Shown: positions 41,806 through 54,491, counted from the first letter of the stretch. The stretch: DNA of 64,000 bases from Ornithodoros turicata (GCF_037126465.1 NC_088204.1:78801807-78865806), one strand, 5' to 3'. Notes: a model not told the origin generated them from the letters alone. Program-made: numbers and translations.

Positions 41806-43670
41806 AATACGCCTTATGCATAAGTGCTGCCATCTCGTGGCGGCGCCATATTTGAGTATTCAGGTGGTCGTGCTCTGTGCGATTTCCTGGAACGGGACCA
41901 GCTGACGAGCTGGAAAACTTGCGATTTGAGCTTTTTAGGATGGCAGGCGAGCAGGAAGAATGCACAGTCGAGCTCATCAAGCTAACGTTATACTAATGTT
42001 TCTTTCGGACAACTTAGTTGTCGTCTTCTACAACGAGCAAACAGCATCGCATAAGCACGCTCGGCGTACCTGCAACTCCGTGACTGAATTTCACGTCGAA
42101 TTGCCCACTTTTAGGACTCTGTCGCTTTTGTACATATGAATACTCAAATACTTGCACGAAGTTTACAGCAGCGTGGTCTGATGCGGTGTGTTACGCAGTT
42201 ACGTAGCGGGTCCCTATATGCGCGTTTGTGCAGCATGGAGTAGCGATAAATGATCTCACTACAGGACTTTTTGCTCAGTTGCTGGTCCTGTTCAGTAACT
42301 GAATAAAAAAGCATTTGAGCACCTGTGACTTGACACATTTTCTGTACCTTCAGTAAAATATCAGATGTAGCCTACTTTCATACTCGCACATGTAGCTGTT
42401 TCGTACCAGAAACCCAACAAAACGTGAATGGATACATACTTTTTGAGATGGAAGCGATGTGGGGCTGACTGTTCACACCAGGTCCCCCAAACTCACCTCG
42501 GAAAAGCGTGCAACGAAGAAGGCCGCCACTAGATACCCCACTGTTGCCGTTCCGGATCACTTCAGCGCGCTAAGTTTAGCGACAAAGTGTTTTTGTTGTT
42601 TCTGCGACTGAATCTAGTCTTTATACGTCCAAATAAAACGCGTATAACAACTTTCGCTGTCGTGTTTCACTTTTTGGTCCCGTTTTTAAACGTGTTGAGC
42701 GATCGGAAGGATCTAGTGCACGGCTGCGTGCATCACATAGCGTACCTGTCGTACCAGGCGCCGCAGGCGCTGCAGTCGTCCATTTCTCCTTCGGTGACTT
42801 GGCCTGGCTTGGACTGTGCTTCAACTGGATCTTTAGCGCGCTACAATCCACGCAAGCCAACGTCTGGTAACAATGGGGTATCTAAGGGCGGCCTCCGGCA
42901 TTGCACGCATCGGGATACGAAGAAATACACGGGAAAATGGCGACCTTGGGGGACCTGGTTCACACAAAGAAAGAGAAAGAGAACCCCTTCCTTGGAGACA
43001 CAGCAAACCAGACTTTCTGCGGTGATTTGACGATTTTTTTCGCATGTCATGCCGTTTTCTTTGCGATGCAAAGGCAACGGCACTCCAGAAGGAGCACATT
43101 GCCTTTGCTCTGAAATCTGATGTGTCGTACTTTGTTATCTGCTTGGTACACAGCTCCTTTTTAAAAGCAGTTATAGCAACAATGTCCCAAACTGACATGT
43201 ATCACTAAGAGAGCCAGTGCACAAAGCTCATTTTCCCAATCATCATGTAAATGCTGGTCTGGCAGCACCCTTCCACTGGAAATTCAACACTCCTGCACAT
43301 AAATGAAGTCCTCTGTAGCTCGCGTTTAGTATAGACCTACTTTTGAAAGAAGCTGCCGTCCTGTGACACGCCGAACAACCTCCATCTAAGCATGTTCTGA
43401 CCGTGAACGTGTCTTTTTAATTATTATAGCGGTAATGATAGTGAACTGAGGATGTACCTTCTCGGTATTCGGGCCAATATTGCCCTTTTAGGTGCACAGT
43501 GGCACGAGAAGTAATGGGGAGTTGCCGGTCAACCTCCCGGGATGCCACGTTGCTGGCGATAGCCGATGTGGCGAAAACCGAAACCACAGGCAGCTATGCT
43601 CAAACATGGCGCGTAAACGTAGTCTCCGTCTCCGCACATAGATGGCGGGCACTTATGCATAAGGCGTATT
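41806..43670. mobile_element. TIR element, AATACGCCTTATGCATAAG ends
   Basis: Exact 22-bp inverted termini: AATACGCCTTATGCATAAG plus TGC at the left (41806-41827) and its complement at 43649-43670. They are followed inside by a shared GCCATCT. It separates the two Penelope copies. A second, internal inverted repeat (about 42455-42585 against 42826-42965) shares GGGGTATCTA and GGGGGACCTGG. No transposase motif was recognised, so it is treated as non-autonomous. Target duplication is unclear. Confidence 0.6.
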
Positions 43671-43772
43671 TTCCCCAAAGCGGACAGTGACCTACGGCGA
43701 ATGACATCACACCCGGATTTGACCTTCTGGAATATTCCAGACTGACTGTTGTACAAATGACTGTTTGTACGT

Positions 43773-46716
43773 TTGTGCTCCCTCGCTCTCATAACAGGTG
43801 CTGCCATTTCATTGACAGGCGAAGGGAGTTCCTGTGCAATCCGCGGGCCTTCAACTTCAACCGCCGACTGGTCCACCTTTGCCGGAACTCCACCGACCTC
43901 CGCTACCTGGACCACGGATTCCCCCGACGTCGACCAACCCAGGTCCTTGCAGCTGACGGCCTCTGTCCAAACTTCGAGGCAGTTCGGATGATCAGCCGAC
44001 ACTGACTGTTCCGGATCCAGTATATGGCCTACCCCTCAGGAGGCAACTGCCCTGGAACGACGATGGCAGACTACAAGACCATCGACGCTGGACTGACCAG
44101 CTGCCGGTAAGCGTACCTCTTCTTCTTCTGAGAGTGAACCTCCCCCAAGTACGCAAGCTTACTTTAAACTTCGTAAGCTAGCAGATAAATCAGCGCGCTA
44201 TAATTCCCATCGCACCACTTTACAACTCTACAAAGATCAGGACAAAATTCCCAAGGGTCTCACCAATAACCTTAAACCCACGTTTCCCCTAAAATCTGCA
44301 CATCAGGATAAGTGGAATGAGATCCTCAACAATGCTTCGGCCGCGTTAATCAACATGTTTCTATCCCATTGTGAGGACGCCATAGACGAATCATCCCAGC
44401 AGGCAAAAACTATCGATTGTAAATCTGTCTTAACAGACAACCACCAGTTAGAAGTAGCACAATACGCAAAAGAAAGGGAAGAGGGAATTCGCAATGCTAA
44501 GTGGGAGGAAGTTAGTCAGGGACAATGTTAATGCTCCAGCTACGCTTGAACCCAGTGTGTCAGCTCAGGACTGTGATCATATAAGTAATGCAGGTACAAC
44601 TAATACGCCATCGCAAAATCATCCTCTGCTTGCTAGAAAAACAGATCCCACCCCAGCAGCCTCATCTGCGGAGAGGCTACCCCAAGAGTCCCATAACGTC
44701 GTTAATTTATCGTCGTTACAAACTTACCGATTCGGAAATCTCACTACTCAGCCGTGGCCTCTCATTCTGCCCCAGTAACAACGAGCTAGAAGAACACCAA
44801 CTTTATCTGGACTTAGATAATTTCGCCTGCATTCTACGTCTGAAGGTATACTTTCATGACAAACCTAAGTCAGATTCCAACCCATTCAAACCACTATCCA
44901 ACTTTATGCCAGAGGCTAACCGTGAAAAGGCTTTGGACACATACATCCGTGCAGTTCAAAAAAGATGTCATTAATGCTTACAATAAATCATGCAACCGCA
45001 AATCGAAGCCAAACCTAACGCCAGCTGAGCAGCGCAGCCTTTCTGACCTTCGGGACCGCAGTGACACGGTCATTAAAAAAGCTGGTAAAGGTGGTGCAAT
45101 CGTAGTAATGGACAAAGAAAATTACATTAACGAAGGCATCCGGCAATTATCTTGCGCATCGTTCTACAAACTCCTCGAGGCTGACCCTACAGAGGAAATT
45201 ACAGCTCATATTATCCGCAGCCTAAAAGATCTAAAAGCAAGTAAAAAGATAGATTACACGCTATACGATTATCTACCCCCAAAGACCCTGCAGCGGGCAG
45301 GTTTTATATACACCCTGGAATCTATAAACCTGGAAATCCAGGGCGCCCAATAGTTTAATGCAACAGTACAGCTACTGAGAACATTTGAAGCTTTGTTGAC
45401 CACCTTCTTAAAGATATACCTCCTAAACTACCATCCTACATTCAGGATACCAATCACTTCAAGTTTTAAGTGAATGTCCTTTTTCCAGTATGCTAGTCAC
45501 GCTAGACGTTTCCTCTCTGTATACTAACATCCCCCACGAAGATGGCATTGCTGCAGCTGAAAGGGCGTTTTCAAAATATTCTGATACCCCTTACGATCCG
45601 CGTATCCTATCCACATTTCTCAACCTTATTTTGAAAAATAACAACTTTGAATTTGACGGTAAGCACTACTTGCAAGTTCATGGCGCGGCTATGGGTACAA
45701 AAATGGCACCTAACTATGCAAATATTTTTATGGGAGCTCTAGAGGAGGAATTTTTGTCTAAGCGCGTAAAGAAGCCCACACTTTACGAGTGGTTCTTCGA
45801 CGACATCTTCATGGTGTGGCCACACTCAGAAGATGACCTAATCACATTTCTCAGCGACTTTAACCAAGCGCATCCGGCCATCAGTTTCACCCATTCTTAT
45901 TCCCCTTTAACTGTTGACTTTCTCGATATCCAAGTAAAGTTGACCAACAGGGTCTTGTCCACAAACCTGTTCCGTAAACCTACGGACTGTCAACAGTATC
46001 TAGCATTTAACGGTTGTCACCCGCGTCATACTAAACTTGCCATCCCTTACAGCCAAGCACTTCGATACAGGCGCATCTGTTCCAGTGACGGGGACTTGGA
46101 CAGAAATCTAGCTGAACTTTGGGAAACATTCATCGGTCGTCAATTTCCACCTAGCTTAGTTGACGACGCAGCAAACAAAGCCCTCAAAGCAGGTTGCAAA
46201 GCCCTGTTCCAAAACCACAAACGCAAGTTAGATAATGGTTCCGTAAACCTCATCTTAACATTTAGCAGCAATATTCTAAGCGTTAACAGTATACTAAACC
46301 GTCACCATAGCATCCTTCTCCAATCGGAGCGCATGGGACAAATTTTCCCTCAGCCACTGCGGGTAACCTATACAGGCACGCACGCAACCTGCACGATAAT
46401 CTAGTTAGCTCTAAGGTTAGCCAAGCAGCGCATCCAGGAAACGGCCGTCACCTCGCAGGTGTCAAATATGCAAATTAATGCAAAGCACCCAAGTACTCAA
46501 AAGTTCTAATTCCTATTATTCCGTCAAAATTGATGGTGACTTCGACTGTAATTCATCCGTCATTTATGTCATTCAGTGCGGCACGTGCCAAGCACAATAC
46601 GTAGGTCAGACTAAAACATCATTTCGGATGAGGTTCGACAACCACCGATCTGACGTTTCAAAAAAGCCAAACCTCCCGGTCTCTCGCCATTTCCAACAGC
46701 CAGGTCATTCGCTAAA
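43773..46716 (+). pseudogene. Penelope-like element, RT plus GIY-YIG, broken
   Basis: One frame begins Ser/Thr/Pro-rich from about 43773 and, across two TGA stops, continues into AYFKLRKLADKSARYN and IPKGLTNNLKP, the typical N-terminal region. Then (frameshifted) LTPAEQRSLSDLRDRSD and KGGAIVVMDKENYI. A further broken stretch near 45350 still shows GRPIV and PKLPSYIQDTNHF. The long RT frame 45490-46404 has LDVSSLYTNIPHEDG, GAAMGTKMAPNYANIFMG and FFDDIFMVW (catalytic Asp pair). The nuclease CQAQYVGQTKTSFRMRFDNH ends at 46716, where a Tigger-like end interrupts. Non-functional as it stands. Confidence 0.88.
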
Positions 46717-46719
46717 TAC

Positions 46720-47412
46720 CGTATATTCTCGTGTAAGGCCCGCACTTTTTTTTTTCGTTATCCAGGCGGGGTGCGGCTCTTACACGAAACACGGTCGCGG
46801 TCACGTGCTACAGCCGCAACTTTTCCGCAACTGTTACCAAGAGTAATGCAGCGAATCATAACTCGGATACTGTATCAAACAAAACGTTTATTCAGTTGTC
46901 GTCTTCTTCCTCGCTCTCGTCGTCACGGCCAGCCCAAAGGTGGTCGTCTTCAGTACCGTCCATGTTGTTGGATATCCCAGTCACCTTGAAGCTCTTTGTG
47001 ACGATATCAAACGACACAGAACGCCATGCGTTCAAAATCCAGGAGCACACCTGTTGAAGCGATGCCCTCTTCAAGTGTCCCGTGGTGGTCATCTCGTGAA
47101 CGCCCGATGCCATCCATTCAGAGTAGCAACGCCTAAATTCCGCTTTGTAAGGTCGGTTGACCGACACGTCAAGCGGCTGAAGTACGCTCGTCATACCACC
47201 GAGAATGACAGCCAAGTCCGTCCGTCGGCGAGCCGGGCCTTCACGCGATCGGTGAGATGACCGTGAAAGCTGTCGAGCACTAGAAGGGCCTTCCGTCGTA
47301 AAAGACCCCCGGTTCGGTTTTCCCAGACTGTTTTGATCCGATCAAGAACCAGTTGGTCGCTCATCCAACCTTTTTCCTGCACACGTACGATGATTCCTTT
47401 GGGGGAAGTTTT
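46720..47412 (-). pseudogene. Tigger-like (pogo family) transposase fragment
   Basis: Minus strand: SPKGIIVRVQEKGWMS, LLVLDSFHGHL (catalytic Asp), then after a frameshift GGMTSVLQPLDVSVNRPYK and the C-terminus SFKVTGISNNMDGTEDD with an acidic tail. This is the DDE_1-type domain of Tigger/jerky elements. The outer end at about 46727 (GTATATTCTCGTGTAAGGC) looks like a terminal repeat. The N-terminal half is missing: copia-like sequence starts abruptly at about 47413. Confidence 0.8.
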
Positions 47413-47612
47413 CCCGAGGAAATTTACACAGGACGAAAACAGTCAGTTTGTTACTTCAAGGTTTTCGGCTGTACTGGTTACGCCTGGATTCCAGCGCCTT
47501 CTAGAAACAAGTTGGATGTTCGAAGTTCTCCATGCATATTTCTCGGGTACTGCGGAGACACCAAGGGATACAGGTTATACGACCCTCAGCGTAAGCGAGT
47601 TTTATACAACAA
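47413..47612 (+). pseudogene. Ty1/copia integrase C-terminal fragment
   Basis: FPEEIYTGRKQSVCYFKVFG, RNKLDVRSSPCIFLGYCG and KGYRLYDPQRKRVLY match the segment just after the copia integrase core. It joins a LINE in the same reading frame with no LTR or target duplication visible. The missing middle of copia and its RNase H end reappear only at 51989. Confidence 0.75.
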
Positions 47613-49340
47613 CCTCACGTTGTGTTCGTCACATGTACGCCCGTCATCGTGGATGACGGTGACTTCTGGTACGTCTAGTGATCACCTCCCCATTTATTTT
47701 GAAGTGGCATCAATGACCACGCACCTTTCGCTTGTGCCCCGTAGCAACCGTGTTCTCCGTGAGAAGAAACTGGCTACGTCGCTGCAGGCGGCTACCAGCC
47801 TCTGTGCGGTTGATCGAGCTGTGGCTCCGGTGTCGGCAATATCCCAGGCGATCGAGCAGTCCTCCTTTCAAATTACGAAGCGGTCGCCATCCAGTTGCGC
47901 ACCATGGTGGAACGACGCATGCAGAAGGGATCATCGGCGGCGCAAAGCCGCTTGGAAGCAGTTGCTATCCAACACCTGCTACGCTAACTGGAAGAAGTAC
48001 GAGATCGTTAAGGCCTCATTGAAACGAACGATTTCTGCTGCAAAACAAGCATTTCATAACGATCACAACTCCTTTCTGTCGCACCCGAGGCACCGGAAGG
48101 CCCTCCATCGCCATACCGCGTTTATTCGCAGCCAACGCTCCTACTCTCCCAGCGATCTTGTTTTTTTGTCCGACGCGGATGCGCATCAACGGCATGAAGA
48201 CGTGGCCATGGGTTTAGCCGCACGATTTCAAAACACAGCACCTCTCCCTCCTACCCCGCCTTCACCTAGGTCTTCGCACTCTGACTTCGTCGCGGTTACA
48301 TCGGCCGAGTTGGACTGCATCGGCTCCTGGTCCGGACGGTGTATCAGCTGGCGTGATTAAGTCCTTGTGGTCTTCCCACCCACGTGCCCTGCTCGACATC
48401 ATTAATACCTCGTTAGAGCCCTCGTGGATCCCTCCTGCATGGAAGGCGGCCAGATTTGTTCTGCTTAAAAAGGTGGCCTCGAAGGGTCTGGCTCTCTACA
48501 ACATACGGCCTATAGCACTGACGTCTGTCCTGTGCAAAACTGTAGAGAGGGTCATACATCGCAGACTATCAGACTTTGTGGACTCTGCAGGCGTCTACAA
48601 CTGCAGCCAAATAGGTTTCTGGTCGCGGTGCTCCGTCTGGATGGCCCACCTCAACATTGAGAGCCAGCTTCACCGTGCCCAGGAGATGCGTGAGTTCTTG
48701 GCCCTTGTAACATTGGACATAGCTGAGGCATACACCCAGAAGGGATGTCGTCTGCTTACTGAAAACAGTGAAACAACATAACGCGGGGACGTCTCTGACT
48801 GCTGACTGTACGGATGGATTGCCAGAGCGACACGTCGCCGTCTGGGAAACTGTGTCACAACTGCGATTCACAACACCGCCATCTTAGCTATTTTGACTAC
48901 GGGCACCTCACGTTTTGCGCTATGACTTTGAGTTGCGGTGCTCAATCACGTCGATATTTACTACGATGAAATGTCCTTATGAGTTTTATACGTAGGCAAC
49001 ACATGGCACCACCTGCATTGAGTAATTGGTGAGCACGGCATGCTGGCGTTGGTAGAATTTTATAGGGTAACACCCTGTATATGCGATCCTGGATATGTAG
49101 ACGATGGCGGAAATCAAACATCCCTCAACTCCTCTTTGCTCAGCTCCTGCTGACTCCGTTGGACGTCTCGCTTGTAGACATTGCCCCATCTATGCCCCCC
49201 TCAGTGCCAATTTCCGTCCAGGTTCTCGATATATTTCGTCCCGGCGCGAAGCACACCTCCTTGAATCATCTCCAGACAGTGTTGAATTCCCATTTCTCTC
49301 GGTTCTCCGATCACCTCATCATCGCAACTGACGCATCTGT
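47613..49340 (+). pseudogene. LINE (R1/Jockey-like) ORF2 fragment: nuclease end, RT, RNase H start
   Basis: SSDHLPIYF is the typical end of an AP endonuclease, followed by CAPWWNDACRRDHRRRKAAW and KASLKRTISAAKQAF. Then, after a frameshift near 48350, WIPPAWKAARFVLLKK, RPIALTSVLCKTVERVIHRR and LALVTLDIAEAY (RT, first catalytic Asp region). The RT core with the second Asp pair is decayed between 48780 and 49080. IIATDASVSEHS at about 49320 resembles the start of LINE RNase H and is cut by Ty3/gypsy sequence. Confidence 0.75.
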
Positions 49341-51988
49341 CTCGGAGCATTCACGGCTTTGTTCACCTTCAAAGACAGCAACATGGAGGCACCGGTATAT
49401 GTCGTGAGGGGACCCCAGGCATCGCTGTTGAGCTACAGGACAGCCATGGAGCTGAGACTCGTCAATATTGTGCAGACGATAGCCCAGGAGACATCTGTAA
49501 GCATACGAAAGGAATTTCCAAAGTTGTTTGGAGGCCTCGATCGACTCAAGAACTTCCAAGTGAGCTTGGAAATCTCGAAAGAAGTGAGACCAGTTGCTCG
49601 TCAGCATCGCCGCATTCCCTTCCGGATGCGGAAGGCATTGGAAGCTGAGTTGACCAGACTAGAGAACCTCGACATCATCGAGCATGTAACCGGCCCAACC
49701 CCGTGTGTCTCTCCTATTGTCGTGGTTCCCAAGCCACACGGAAGGCGCCGTGAGGATGTGCATAGACATGAGGGAAGCAAACGTGGCCATTGCGAGAACA
49801 CGGCATGTCATGCCGACTGTCGAGGACATTCTTAGCATGTTAAATGGCGCAGCGTACTTCTCTAAGCTAGACCTCAACGAGGGTTGCCACCAGCTGGAGC
49901 TGAGTGAAGAGTACTGAGCTATAACGACATTCTCCACGCACTGCGCCCTGAGGAGATACAAGAGACTGCTGTTCGGGGTGAATGCGGCAGCTGAGATCTT
50001 CCAAGATGCCATACAACAGATCTTGCAAGACGAAGATGGCATCATCAACGTGAGCGATGACATTTTGGTGTCAGGATGCACAGTCGAAGAACACGACCGG
50101 AGGTTACGTTTGGTATTAAAGCATCTCGAAGAGGCAGGGATCACACTAAACGAGAAGAAATGCGTCGTAGATGTCCGAAGTGTGAAGTTCTTCAGTCATG
50201 TCTTTGCAGCCGGAGGGGTCAGTGTCGATCCTGAGAAGGTAGAAGCAGTAGTGGAAATGTCACCGCCTAGAGACGCAACAGAAGTCAGAAGCCTATTAGG
50301 CATGCTTACCTACTGCACTCGGTTCATTCCACGCCTAGCAGAAATGGTGGAGCCTCTGAGAGGCCTCACACACAACGATGCTGAACTCATTTGGACGGAG
50401 CGGCATCAGAAACTCTTCGAGAGGATAAAGCAAGAAATGTCCCAAGTGCGCACATTAGCGTATTTCGATGACAGCAAGGAGGCCTACATAGTAACGGACG
50501 CAGGGCCAGATGGAGTAGCTGGAGCTTTGGCCCAAGAGTCTAAGGACAAGAAAAGTCTCAGCATCCTCGCGTACTACAGCAGAGCACTGACGTCAACAGA
50601 AAAACGGTATCCCCAGATTGACAAAGAGATGTTGGCGACCGTGTCGACGGCGGAACGTTTCCGTGCTACTTGGCAGGAGCCAAGTTCACTATAAGAACGG
50701 ATCATCTGCCACTGGTGTCAATTCTCAAGAACCCAAGCACCAAGCTGTCAGCGAGATTGGAGCGGCTGAGCCTTAGATTACAGCACTACCTTTTCGACGT
50801 TCAGCACATCCCCGGAAAGGAAAATCCTGCTGACTACTTATCCAGGCACCCAGTACCAAATCGAGATGACGGTCGCAGTCCAAGAATACGTCTCCTTCGT
50901 TCTGAGAGCAGCTACACCCAAGGCATTAACGGTGCAAGATGTGGAAAAAGCATACAAAGAGGACCCGCAGATAAGCCTACTTGTCAGGGCACTACGGGAA
51001 GGTCACATGAGCACCTCTGGAAGGACGAAAGGCTGAAGCCCTTCCTCCAGATTCGGGACGAGCTGACAGTGAGCGAGGACAATGTCGTCTTAAGAGGAAC
51101 ACGACTGGTGATTCCTGAAAATGTACAAGACCAGGCTGCCCACTTAGCGCACCAAGGCATCGTGAAGACAAAACAACTCATCAGGGAAAAGATTTGGTTC
51201 CCAGGAATCGACAAGAATGTAGAGGCAGCAATCAGACATTGCAAAGCGTGCCAAAGAACAGTTCAGGAGAAGACATCGCCGCTTGTGATGACACCGCTCC
51301 CAGACGGACCGTGGCAATCACTTGCAGCGGACTTTGCAGGGCCTCTGCCAGACAAGAATACCTGCTGGTCATCGTGGAGGAATGCTCGTGGTTTCCAGTT
51401 GTTTCCACGCTCTCGTCTCTAAACGCGAAAACCGTCACGGCTAAACTGAGCGACATATTCGCTGTGCATGGAATGCCGTATGATTTGAAGACCGACAATG
51501 GTCCCTCTTTCTTTGGGAAGGAGTTTGCTGAATTTCTGCACCTGAATGGCATAGGACACCACCGCACAACAGCCTTGTGGCCGCAAGCAAACGGCGAGGT
51601 GGAGAGATTCATACGGAACGTAAAGAAGACCGTCAAGGCTGCGTGTGTTGGAGGGAACGATTGGAAGGTAGAGCTGAACGAGTATCTTCTAAATTATAGA
51701 GCAACTCCACACTCCACGACATGTGTCACACCATCCGAACTACTATTCGGCAGGAAGATCCGAGTGAAGGTCCCCCAGTTACGAGAAAAACGCTCCAGAC
51801 GAGAAGTTGAGTCCGTCGACTGACGACGGAAACACAAGGTGAAAAGCTATGCTGACGAAAAACGCAAGGCAGTAGCCCACAGCCTTCGACCAGGGGACAC
51901 TGTACTTCTGAGGCGATCGTCACCGTTTGCTCACGAGTCTCCGTATGAGCCACGGCCGTACAAGGTAAGGAAGGTCAAGGGTTTCAAG
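49341..51988 (+). pseudogene. Ty3/gypsy pol (protease end, RT, RNase H, integrase), broken
   Basis: Order: VYVVRGPQASLLSYRTAMEL (end of protease region), IEHVTGPTPCVSPIVVVPKP, KLDLNEGCHQLEL, INVSDDILVSG (Tyr of YxDD replaced, Asp pair kept), a connection segment, RNase H (IVTDAGPDGVAGALAQ, KRYPQIDKEMLA, FTIRTDHLPLV), H-H-C-C zinc finger (HLAHQGIVK, HCKACQ), integrase core (LAADFAGPL, LKTDNGPSFFG, PQANGEVERFI) and a C-terminal part beyond a stop at 51821. Lesions: frameshifts near 49738, 50690, about 50870 and 51010 (compensating), 51355; stop at 49915. No LTR or gag on either side. Confidence 0.9.
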
Positions 51989-52576
51989 GGTATCTAGACC
52001 AAGCAACGGGACCTGGCATCGCTTTTGCTACTAGTTATCTCAGCCAATTTAACAACTTCACCGAATCACATTGGCTAAATGAGTGCGGTGGAATGAGAAG
52101 CACCGGAATCACGTATCGTGCTTCTGGTTCTCAAATCACAATGCAAACTGGAATCTAGGAGCGCCTAGGTGTACAAAATGTCAGAAGGCGCCGTCTCCTG
52201 GAAATCAACCAGGCAACATCCAATGGCCCTCTCAACATGCGAATCAGAATATGTTGCCCTGACAGAAGCGATGAAGGAGGGCAAATGACTGAAATCCTTC
52301 ATGGATGAACTCAGTTTCTGACAGTATTGCACTGGGGAGGTGCAACTCTACTGCGATAATCAATCGGCGGTTAAGCTAAGTGATAATCCCATCCATCATC
52401 AACGGTCTAAACATATCCAACTGCGCTACCTGTACGCGAGAAACGAAGTCGAGAACAAAGAGTTCAAGGTGTCTTACATGCCAACTGCACACATGATAGC
52501 GAACTCCTTGACCAAACCTGTTCCCAAGGACAAGAACTCCTTCTGCGCAAGAGGCTTCGGCCTTGGCGTTACTTAG
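51989..52576 (+). pseudogene. Ty1/copia RT end and RNase H fragment
   Basis: YLDQATGPGIAFATSYLSQF and TESHWLNE mark the end of the copia RT domain. After frameshifts the RNase H follows: GAVSWKSTRQHPMALSTCES, then LYCDNQSAVKLSDNPIHHQR and SKHIQLRYLYARNEV. The frame ends at 52576. No 3' LTR was recognised after it. It and 47413-47612 could be one element split by the LINE/gypsy block, but the copia RT core is absent. Confidence 0.8.
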
Positions 52577-52611
52577 CGTCAACCAGAGGTGGGCACCCTC
52601 ACGGGGACGTG

Positions 52612-53590
52612 AGGAAACCCACACCCTCACCTCACAATATTTGAGATGAGGTGAGGTGAGGAAAATCTTCAAAAAATTGAGGTGAGGCGAGGAAATTTTC
52701 AATTTTTAGGTGAGGTGAGGAAAAATTTCAAAAACATTTTTTGAGGTGAGGCGAGGAAAAATTTATGAACGTACACTTTATGAAAGCTTTCCACATGCGT
52801 AATCTTTCCTTCTTTCCGCAGCTTCTGTCTGTCATCTGGGCGGCGACTGCCCTCACTCGCCGCTGATCTAACACCCGACTTTGCGCGTCATTCGCATACC
52901 CGCAACTGAACCTCAATTTCCGATTGACTAGGCCAAATCCTCCAGCAAGAAAAAAGAAAAGAAGAAGAACGTTGCATTGACTAAGCAGTTTCATGAGTTC
53001 AATTTCGAAAATGTATTTCAATGGCAAATTGATGAAACTATTTGTATTTGGTGACAAACTAAATGTCCAGAAGAAAGTTGTTTACCCCATATTTTTCCGT
53101 TAAGCCGTTTTCTTATAATTGTCAATTGACACGTTTCGTGCCGCATCCCGTATGCATTCACGCTTGAGGTATATGCATTTACATTGGCAGTCACTCAAAG
53201 CAAACGCGCATCGAATACACTGTCTTCACATCAAATGATGTTCTGAGGCTGGAACAACATAGTCCTACAGCTGGCTAACCTTTTCAGCGACTTTCATCTT
53301 TCATAGCTTTAAACTGTTGAGGTGAGGTGATGTGAAGAATTTTCGAAAAAAAATTGAGGTGAGGTGAGGAAAAGTATCAAAAATTCCTTTGAGGTGAGGT
53401 GAGGAAAATTTTTCACAAAATTTTTGAAGTGAGGTGAGGAAAATTTCGAAAAATATTTTTGAGGTGAGGAAAATTTTTTAATACAAAATTGAGGTGAGGT
53501 GAGGAAAATTTTTCAAAAACTTTTTGAGGTGAGGAAAATTTTCCCAGAAAATTGAGGTGAGGGCGAGGCTAGTGAGGACAAACGGCCACC
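52612..53590 (+). repeat. GAGGTGAGGTGAGGAAAA minisatellite in two blocks
   Basis: Irregular units of about 28-32 bp (TTGAGGTGAGGTGAGGAAAA plus a T/A-rich spacer) at 52612-52765 and 53318-53590. They are separated by about 550 unrelated bases holding a SINE family 2 fragment. Confidence 0.9.
53261..53310 (+). mobile_element. SINE family 2 tail fragment
   Basis: AGTCCTACAGCTGGCTAACC followed by the family's TTTTCAGCGACTTTCATC tail. The tRNA-like head is missing. Confidence 0.5.
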
Positions 53591-53799
53591 TCTGGCGTCA
53601 ACACATGCTTATCACCAGCTGGCTTGTGGGGAGTTTTTGTCCGTTCTGCTGATGTCCGATAACATAGGGCTGTCTTCGACTTCTTCTCTAGTGACTAAAA
53701 AAAAGAAAAACAGCTGATTGTCACAGGGCACGAGATGACACACAGTCATTCTGCCCGCAGTCTCAAAACGGTAACGATGCCTCTTGTCGGACTCTGGCA

Positions 53800-53935
53800 T
53801 TAACTTACTAGAAGTAACAGCGTTAGTAACGTGTTACCTACTGCCGCAACAGTAACAAATAACGAAAAGCGTTACGTTTTGAAATAAAGTAGCGAGTAAC
53901 GGTAGTGCACTACAAAATAGAAGTAACTTCCCCAC
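53800..53935 (+). mobile_element. GTTAC-rich hAT-like end fragment
   Basis: Clustered AGTAAC, GTTAC and AACGGTAG boxes like those in the subterminal regions of 13717 and 14880. No clear terminus or target duplication. The remainder of 53.6-54.5 kb shows no gene. Confidence 0.35.
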
Positions 53936-54370
53936 ATATGTTCCCGTTGTTTCTACCTCATTTCTCGTGTTTTTACCGCTGCTCGTAGGCAGTACGACCG
54001 CTGATGGGAGGAGAGTGAGATGTGCTATCAGAGTGTTTCTGCCCTCACTGTGAGCAACGGTATAATGTATTTTGACGCCCACTTACACTGACATGCTGCT
54101 GTGCTGACATCTTTTGAAATTCTATTTCTTGAAGGTTACGCTTGTGCGACGCAGCTGGCATAAGTGCATCGGTATTTGTCAGCATGTGGTCGAAACGAAA
54201 CCTCACTGAAGTTGGATGGCGCTATCTTTCACGCAAGAAACGGAAGTTGGATATGGGCTATCGTGAATCACCTACGAAACACAAGAGCATGACAGAACTC
54301 AGTGCTTCCTCGAGGACTTTTCAGACATTGGGGACACATCCCTATAAATCTACTCATCGTTGATCGACGT

Positions 54371-54402
54371 TGTGTGTTTGTGTGTGTGTGTGTGTGTGTG
54401 TT
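54371..54402 (+). repeat. (TG)n microsatellite
   Basis: About 30 bp of GT repeats with one interruption. Confidence 0.9.
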
Positions 54403-54491
54403 GGTGGACAGTAGGCCTTCAGAACATGTAAGTGGTGAGTCAGATTTCTCCTCTTGTTGTTTCTATGTCTTGCTAGCAATTTTCAACTGCT

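Noticed and set aside
47353..48360. A single novel 335-codon gene
   Set aside because: The first part is copia integrase and the rest a LINE; the joint frame is a by-product of juxtaposition.
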